Source: CTSoil-043 sp963821235 (lineage in GTDB: Bacteria; Chloroflexota; Limnocylindria; Limnocylindrales; CSP1-4). From it: a DNA stretch of 64,000 bases. Below the pieces are notes generated by a model that was not told the DNA's origin, searched no databases, and saw nothing but the letters and a program-made list of their open reading frames with translations. The stretch lies in contig CAWGCS010000001.1 of NCBI GenBank assembly GCA_963821235.1, positions 2,542,001 to 2,606,000 of the forward strand. The letters are read 5' to 3'. This document shows, piece after piece, positions 59,109-64,000 of the stretch. The translations under genes and the position numbers were made by a program. How positions within the stretch are numbered: position 1 is the first letter of the stretch; every line of letters begins with the position of its first letter.

Positions 59109-59840
59109 TCAGGCCTCCCGGATCGAGTCGTCGAGGATCCGCCAGCCGCGGGTGAGCGCCACGGGCCGGAGGTCGCCGTCGGGGGCCACCGCCACCGGCG
59201 CCGCGGATGCCTCGAGGAGGGGGGCGTCGGTCAGCGAGTCGCCGAAGGCCACCGCGATCGGCGCGCCGGCGGCGAAGGCACGCACCCGCGCGGCCTTGCG
59301 CTCGCCGGTGCCGATGGGCCCGGCCAGGCGGCCGGTCGTGCGTCCGTCCCGCATCTCGAGATCGGTCCCGAGGGCGGCGATCGTGCCGGCCGGCCCGCCG
59401 GGGAGGCGGCCGACGAAGGCGGCGAGGACCGGCTGGTAGGTCCCCGAGGCGATGACGACACGACGCCCGGACGCGGCGGCGGCCTCGAGCTCGTCCAGGA
59501 CGGAGGTCCGCCGCTTCGGCCAGAGCTCCTCCTCGACCACCTCCTCGGCGAGGGCGGCGAGCTCGCCCGGCGCCAGGCCGTCGAGGAGCCGCGCCAGGTC
59601 GCGGATCCAGCGGTCACGGAAGGCCTGCCGCCCGACGAGCCCGACCCGCACCAGCGGCAGGGCGGCCAGCCTCGGGACGAAGAAGCGCCGGTAGCGGCCC
59701 CCGCGGCCGTTGGCGGCCAGCCATCGCCCAACGCCCCGCCAGGTCTCGCCCGCGGTGCAGGTCCCCTCGAGGTCGGCAGCCACGATCGGCGCCGCCGGCC
59801 CCGTCGGCGGAGCGGCGGACGGGGCGGTCTGGCGGGCCAT
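59109..59840 (-). CDS. HAD-superfamily phosphatase (HAD-IB, SerB-like)
   Basis: 243 residues. Motif I ADLEGTCTAG (a variant DxEGT where DxDxT is usual), motif II VIASGTYQPVL, motif III Lys in GTGERKAARVRAF and motif IV AFGDSLTDAPLL, in HAD-IB (phosphoserine-phosphatase-like) order. The Glu in place of the second Asp of motif I is unusual and may change the reaction. ATG 59840 follows a TATCCT box by 7 bases with no ribosome site: probable leaderless start. First gene of a two-gene unit with the deacetylase. Confidence 0.82.
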   Translation of the reverse strand: MARQTAPSAAPPTGPAAPIVAADLEGTCTAGETWRGVGRWLAANGRGGRYRRFFVPRLAALPLVRVGLVGRQAFRDRWIRDLARLLDGLAPGELAALAEEVVEEELWPKRRTSVLDELEAAAASGRRVVIASGTYQPVLAAFVGRLPGGPAGTIAALGTDLEMRDGRTTGRLAGPIGTGERKAARVRAFAAGAPIAVAFGDSLTDAPLLEASAAPVAVAPDGDLRPVALTRGWRILDDSIREA

Positions 59841-59960
59841 CGCGACAAGGATACGGCGGTCCGGGTGACGCGCGCCGCGGCGCTGCTCGGCGGCCGCGGC
59901 CTCCGTCACGACGGTGGCGCGGACGGACGGGTCAGGCGGCGGCTGCGGACCGCCGAGGCT

Positions 59961-60380
59961 TCAGCGCACGACGAGCGTGCCGACCATGTCCGGGTGGACG
60001 TCGCAGCGGATGAAGTACTCGCCCGCCGCGAGCGCGGGGACGTCCTGGACCTTGGTGGCCGGGCCGCCGAAGATCTCGCCGATGGAGATCCTCTCGGCGG
60101 CCGAGCTGTCCCGGAACACAGCCACGTTGTGGGGCGCGCTGTCGCCGTTCTGGAAGGCGATCTGGAAGGGCGTGTTGGCCGGTGCCGTGACGGTCGACGA
60201 CGTGAACCGGAGGTCCTTCGCGGCGATCGGCACGACGTTCCCGGCCGGGGCGCTGGCCCCCGGATCGGCGGTCGGAGCGGGCGAGGGCTCGTCGGCCCGG
60301 GCGCTGCCACAGGCGGCGAGGGCGACGGCGAGCGCTCCCACGAGGAGGAGCCGGGCGAAGAGCTGGACGAAGGCGCGCAT
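59961..60380 (-). CDS. Cupredoxin-domain lipoprotein
   Basis: 139 residues. Lipoprotein signal (LLLVGALAVALAAC-GS, Cys about 25), a short Pro/Ala linker and a plastocyanin-like domain (about 48-139). Type I copper ligands are in place: His in APHNVAVF, then Cys, His and Met in IRCDVHPDMVGT. It is a membrane-anchored blue-copper electron carrier or copper-binding protein outside the cell membrane. AAAGGAC ribosome site. It follows the membrane protein gene at 60410 and is likely co-transcribed. Confidence 0.9.
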   Translation of the reverse strand: MRAFVQLFARLLLVGALAVALAACGSARADEPSPAPTADPGASAPAGNVVPIAAKDLRFTSSTVTAPANTPFQIAFQNGDSAPHNVAVFRDSSAAERISIGEIFGGPATKVQDVPALAAGEYFIRCDVHPDMVGTLVVR

Positions 60381-60409
60381 CGGTGAGTCCTTTCGACGAG
60401 GTGGCGCGG

Positions 60410-60838
60410 CTAGGCGCGGGCGTCGGCGGCGGCGCGGCGAAGGCCGAGGCGGGCGCCGAGCAGGCCGAGCTCGCGGCGGACGAGCGTGACCGGGTTGCCA
60501 TCGGCGCGGAGGAAGTCGAGGGCGACGAGGGTGATCAGGACGACCTCGTCGGCCTTGGCGACGTAGGCGGTCAGGTAGTAGGGACCCTGGAGCGCCCAGC
60601 CGATGATCGTCGTCGCCGCGTAGCCCATGAGGCCGGCCCGGACGAGCCAGCGGAACCGGATGGCGGGGGCGAGCGGGACGACCATCACCACGGCGAAGGC
60701 GAGGTAGCCGGCCGCGTTGAGGGTGAAGAGGGCGCCGCCCAGCGTGGAGTGGATGTAGGCGGTCACGAGCGTCGCGCCGACGATCGCCGCGCGGAGGGCG
60801 ATGCCGGCGAGGCTGAGGGACTTCTCGACGGGCTGCAT
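60410..60838 (-). CDS. Four-helix membrane protein of unknown function
   Basis: 142 residues with four hydrophobic segments (LAGIALRAAIVGATLVTAYI, LFTLNAAGYLAFAVVMVVP, RAGLMGYAATTIIGWALQG and a weaker VVLITLVALDFL), each with the spacing of a small membrane bundle. No family is certain. AGGAAGG ribosome site before ATG 60838. Upstream of the cupredoxin gene by 29 bases; the pairing suggests a membrane electron-transfer or copper-related role (inference). Confidence 0.7.
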   Translation of the reverse strand: MQPVEKSLSLAGIALRAAIVGATLVTAYIHSTLGGALFTLNAAGYLAFAVVMVVPLAPAIRFRWLVRAGLMGYAATTIIGWALQGPYYLTAYVAKADEVVLITLVALDFLRADGNPVTLVRRELGLLGARLGLRRAAADARA

Positions 60839-61073
60839 CGTGGTCGATCCTTCCTGTTCTCGGGTGGTCCGCGACAGCTGCCGGCCGCGGTGGGCTGGGC
60901 AGATCGTCGCGGCGACGCCCGGGGCTCCGCCGCCGACGCCTGTTGCCAGGCAGCGCGGACGAACGCCCGGCTCGGCGCCGGCCGCCTGCCGGGCGGATCG
61001 TCGACGGATGACGATGGGCCGGCGGCGAGACGTCGATGTCGCGCGCGGGCGCGCACGGGTATCCTCTCGGCCC

Positions 61074-61685
61074 GTGGAGAGCCCGCTGCCCGCCCCCTCG
61101 CCCGCCGCCCCGGACCGGCAGCTGGCGCGTGCCGTCGAGGCCGAGCGGACCCTCCGGGAGATCACCTCGGAGCTGGCCAGGCTGCGCGATCCGGCCGACG
61201 TCCTGGAGCAGGTCGTCCGCGCGGCCGGGCGCCTGGTCCGGGCCGACGGGGCGATCCTCTCGCGCTACGACCCGGCCGACGGGCTGCTCCACTGGGGCGT
61301 CGACGACGGGGTCCGCGATCGCTTCGATCCGGCCTACGTCGCAACCCTCACGCTGGAGGTGGGCGTCGGGCTGACCGGCCGCGCCGTAGCCGAGCGGCGA
61401 GTGCTCTACTGCGGCGAGGACCTCATCGACGCGTTCCCGCGGGTCCCGGAGTCCGATCACTTCTTCGAGGTCAGCGGCTTCCGGTCCCTCCTGGCGGCCC
61501 CGATCGCGAGCGCTGCCGAGCTCTACGGCGCCCTGGAGGTCTACGCCACCCGCCAGCACGCCTTCGACGAGGCCGACGCCGCGCTCCTCGAGGCGTTCGC
61601 CGCCCAGGCAGCCATCGCCTTCGAGAACGCCCGGCTCATCGCCGAGCTCGAAGAAGGCCCGGGGGGAGGCAGCGCGGCGGGCTGA
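61074..61685 (+). CDS. Multi-GAF sensor protein, N-terminal fragment (frameshifted)
   Basis: 203 residues: an N-terminal helix, then one GAF domain (about 20-195) with the EVGVGLTGRAVAERRV and LLAAPIASAAELYGALEVYA segments. The frame is lost near 61656, where removing one G from GAAGGCCC restores a coiled-coil linker (EEARGEAARRADEERTLREI, split) leading directly into the next GAF domain. So this and the following feature are one gene. GTG 61074 is 8 bases after a TATCCT box: probable leaderless start. Confidence 0.75.
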   Translation: MESPLPAPSPAAPDRQLARAVEAERTLREITSELARLRDPADVLEQVVRAAGRLVRADGAILSRYDPADGLLHWGVDDGVRDRFDPAYVATLTLEVGVGLTGRAVAERRVLYCGEDLIDAFPRVPESDHFFEVSGFRSLLAAPIASAAELYGALEVYATRQHAFDEADAALLEAFAAQAAIAFENARLIAELEEGPGGGSAAG

Positions 61686-64000
61686 CGAGGAGCGGACCCT
61701 CCGCGAGATCTCCGGCCGGGTGACCGCCATCGCCGATCCGGTGGAGGTCCTCCAGGCCATCGTCCACGAGGCGCGCCGCCTGCTCGCCTCGGACGTGGCC
61801 GCGATCTCGCTGAACCGCCCGCTGGCCGGGCAGTTCGTCTTCAGCGTCCCCGTCATGGAGCCCGACCCGGCGGACGAAGGCGTCCCCGACGGCCGCCCGT
61901 TCGACGACCTGCCCGGCCTCTGGGGACGGGCGCTGGCCGCCGGCGGCCCCGTGGCGACGGGCGACTACCTTGCCGACGACACCTTCATCCACGATCCGGT
62001 GTCCGACGCCCGGGTCGCCCGCGACGGCCTGCGCTCGGCAGCGGCGGCGCCCATCCCCGGCGACCCGCGGCCGCTGGGCTCGCTCCAGGTGGCGAGCGCC
62101 CTTCCCGGTGCCTTCGGCCCGCACGAGCTGGAGCTGCTGGGCGCCCTGGCGAATCAGGCCGCCTCGGCCATCGCGACGGCCCTCCGGGTGGCCGACCTGG
62201 CCGCCTCGCGTGCTGAGCTCGCCAAGCGGGCCGAGGTGGAGCGCACCCTGCGCGAGATCTCGGCCCGCGTCTCAGCGTCGCACGACCTGGACGTCGTGGT
62301 GGGCCTCGCCATCGAGGAGGCGACCCGCCTCGTCGGCGGCGACCTGGCCCGGGTCGACGTCTACGAGCCGGCCATCGGCCTCCTGCGTGGCGTGTACACC
62401 TCCGACGCGGTCCAGCCGGCCGCGGAGCAATGGCCGGAAAGCGCCTGCGATCGCTCCGACCAGGGTCTCTCCGGCCAGGCCTACACGCGCGGCACGACGA
62501 CCTGGACCGGCGACTACCTGGCGGACGACAGCTTCCCCCACGGCGAGGGCGCCGACTCGTACGTCCGGAACGTCGGGATCCGGTCCGGGATCAGCGCCCC
62601 CCTCGTCGGCGAAGGCGGGCCGTTCGGCGCCCTCACTGTCCTCGCCGCCCGCCCCGACGCCTTCGGCCCGCAGGAGGCCGACCTGCTCGAGGCCATCGCC
62701 GCCCAGGTGGCGATCAGCCTGGCCAACGCCCGCCTCATCGACGATCTGGATCGCTCCCGGACGGAGCTTGCCCGCAGCGCCGAGCGCGAGCGGACGCTCC
62801 GCGAGATCGGCGGCCGCCTGGCCGCGGTCGGCCAGCCGGAGGAACTGCTGCGCCGGATCGTGGGCGAGGCACGCCGCCTCATCGGCGCCGATGGCTCCCG
62901 GATCGACCTGCTCGACGAGTCCACGATGCGGCTCCGCTGGGCTCTCGCCGACGGAGCCACCGCGGACGCCGACGCCCGGCTCCTGCGCGAGGGCGGCCTC
63001 GAGATGGGAGAGGGCGTCGCCGGCCGCGCCGCAGCCGAGGGGCGCGCGGTGCGGACCGGCGACTACCTGGCCGACCCGAGCATCCGGCCGGGCACGGGGT
63101 CGGCCCGCTTCATCGAGGAGACCGGGGTCCGCTCGGTCCTGTCCACGCCGCTCCCGGGCCTCGGCCGCCCCCTGGGCACCCTCTCCGTGCTGGCCTACCG
63201 GGCCGACGCCTTCAGCGAGGCCGACGCGGACCTGCTTGACGCCTTCGCCGCCCAGGCCTCCATCGCGATCATGAACAGCCGGCGCATGCAGGCCCTCGCC
63301 CGCGCCACCGAGGAGAACGCCCGGCGGGCCGCGACGGAGAAGGCCCTGCGCGAGATCGCGGGGCGGATCGGCGAGCTCCGCGACCCGGCGGAGATCGTCC
63401 AGCTCACCGTCGACGAAGCGGCGCGCCTGCTGGGCGCCGACGGGGCCCGCATCGACATCGCCGGCGGCGAGGGGCTCGCCCTGCGACGGCAGCTCGGCGA
63501 GATCGTGAGCCACGAGGACTTCCGCCTCGACTACGACGGCAGCGAGTGGGAGGACTCGCCGGGCATCTCGGGGACGGCCATCCTCCTGGGCCGCGCGCAC
63601 GGGACCGGCGACTACCTGGAGGACCGCTCCTTCGGGCGGCGTCCCGAGCAGGACGAGGGGATCCGCCGCCTGGGCGTCCATTCCGTGCTTGCCGCGCCGA
63701 TCCGGGGGCTGGAGGGCCCGATCGGAGCGCTCACCGTCCTCTCGCGGGCCCGGCACGCCTTCGACCTCGACGCGACGGCCACCCTGGAGGCGCTGGCCGG
63801 CCTGACCGCCGCCGCGCTCCGGAACGCCGTCCTCATCGAGCGGGTCACGGCGTCGGAGGAGCGCCTGCGCGACCTCCTGGCGACCTCGCCGGACCTGATC
63901 TGGGAAGCCGACGCGGCGGGCAACCTGACCTACATCGAGGGCCTGGCCAGGGAGATGCTGGGCATCCCCGCCCGCGAGCTGGTCGGCCGCCACTTCTCCG
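61657..64000 (+). CDS. Multi-GAF/PAS sensor protein, remaining part, runs off the window
   Basis: Continuation of the previous gene in another frame; no proper start of its own (earliest in-frame GTG is 61720). It encodes four further GAF domains (about 61690-62200, 62240-62740, 62790-63290, 63330-63840), each linked by a helix ending in ERTLREI/EKALREI, each with a TGDYL segment and an AFxxxxAxLLEAxAAQ terminal helix. A PAS domain begins at about 63850 (SEERLRDLLATSPDLIWEADAAGNL). The output domain (kinase or GGDEF) lies beyond the window. A cytoplasmic signal-transduction protein. Confidence 0.8.

Noticed and set aside
1..64000. tRNA, rRNA, prophage or insertion-sequence genes
   Set aside because: No tRNA-like cloverleaf, transposase, integrase or terminal inverted repeats were found by reading; small or degenerate copies could be missed without a covariance-model search.

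Overview
This is a roughly 70+ % GC bacterial chromosomal window with tightly packed genes, frequent GTG starts, and many start codons sitting 6-8 bases behind a TANNNT -10 box (probable leaderless mRNAs). I see no rRNA, tRNA, CRISPR, insertion sequence or phage gene. Gene content (molybdenum hydroxylase, serpin lipoprotein, DUF1918, PAC2, split transketolase) fits a high-GC soil or freshwater lineage such as Chloroflexota (Limnocylindria/Ellin6529-like) or an actinobacterium. There is no phylogenetic marker in the window, so this placement is inference.

Layout. 0-12.4 kb: housekeeping and accessory genes (flavodoxin, CoA-binding protein, two secreted/lipoproteins, DUF1905, serpin, HAD hydrolases, ferredoxin-reductase-type flavoprotein, pirin, HEAT-like proteins, cold-shock protein, CinA). 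12.4-40.3 kb: a large catabolic island on both strands. 40.4-46.8 kb: a DeoR regulator followed by a fused 2-oxoacid dehydrogenase E1, an E2, a transaldolase and a tyrosine phosphatase. 46.8-64 kb: general genes (NUDIX, flavodoxin, DEAD-box helicase, PAC2, MFS, flavin disulfide reductase, APC permease, polysaccharide deacetylase, HAD phosphatase, cupredoxin) and the start of a multi-GAF sensor protein that runs off the window.

The island is the most interesting part. Five promoters, each with a TTGACN/TTGCAT -35, carry the same palindrome, core ATAATCGATTAT, near the -10 or +1. They drive: (A) SDR - metallo-beta-lactamase-fold hydrolase - zinc alcohol dehydrogenase; (B) a ten-gene operon: PEP-utilising His-domain protein, GntR, HprK/PEPCK-like P-loop protein, molybdenum hydroxylase M-S-L subunits, cyclase-family hydrolase, second zinc alcohol dehydrogenase, PPDK-like protein, SDR; (C) transaldolase-like protein and methylmalonate-semialdehyde-type dehydrogenase; (D) cupin and split transketolase; (E) a branched-chain-amino-acid-type ABC importer. 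Three GntR/FCD regulators lie inside, two of them sharing a perfect 630-bp repeat.

Read together (inference), the island imports an organic acid or alcohol-like compound, oxidises and hydrolyses it (Mo-hydroxylase, dehydrogenases, cyclase), may phosphorylate it with a split PPDK-derived phosphotransferase, and passes carbon through transketolase/transaldolase-type C2/C3 transfer to a CoA ester. The substrate is not identifiable from sequence. Two single-base frameshifts, in the PPDK-like gene and in the GAF sensor gene, may be assembly errors or true lesions.
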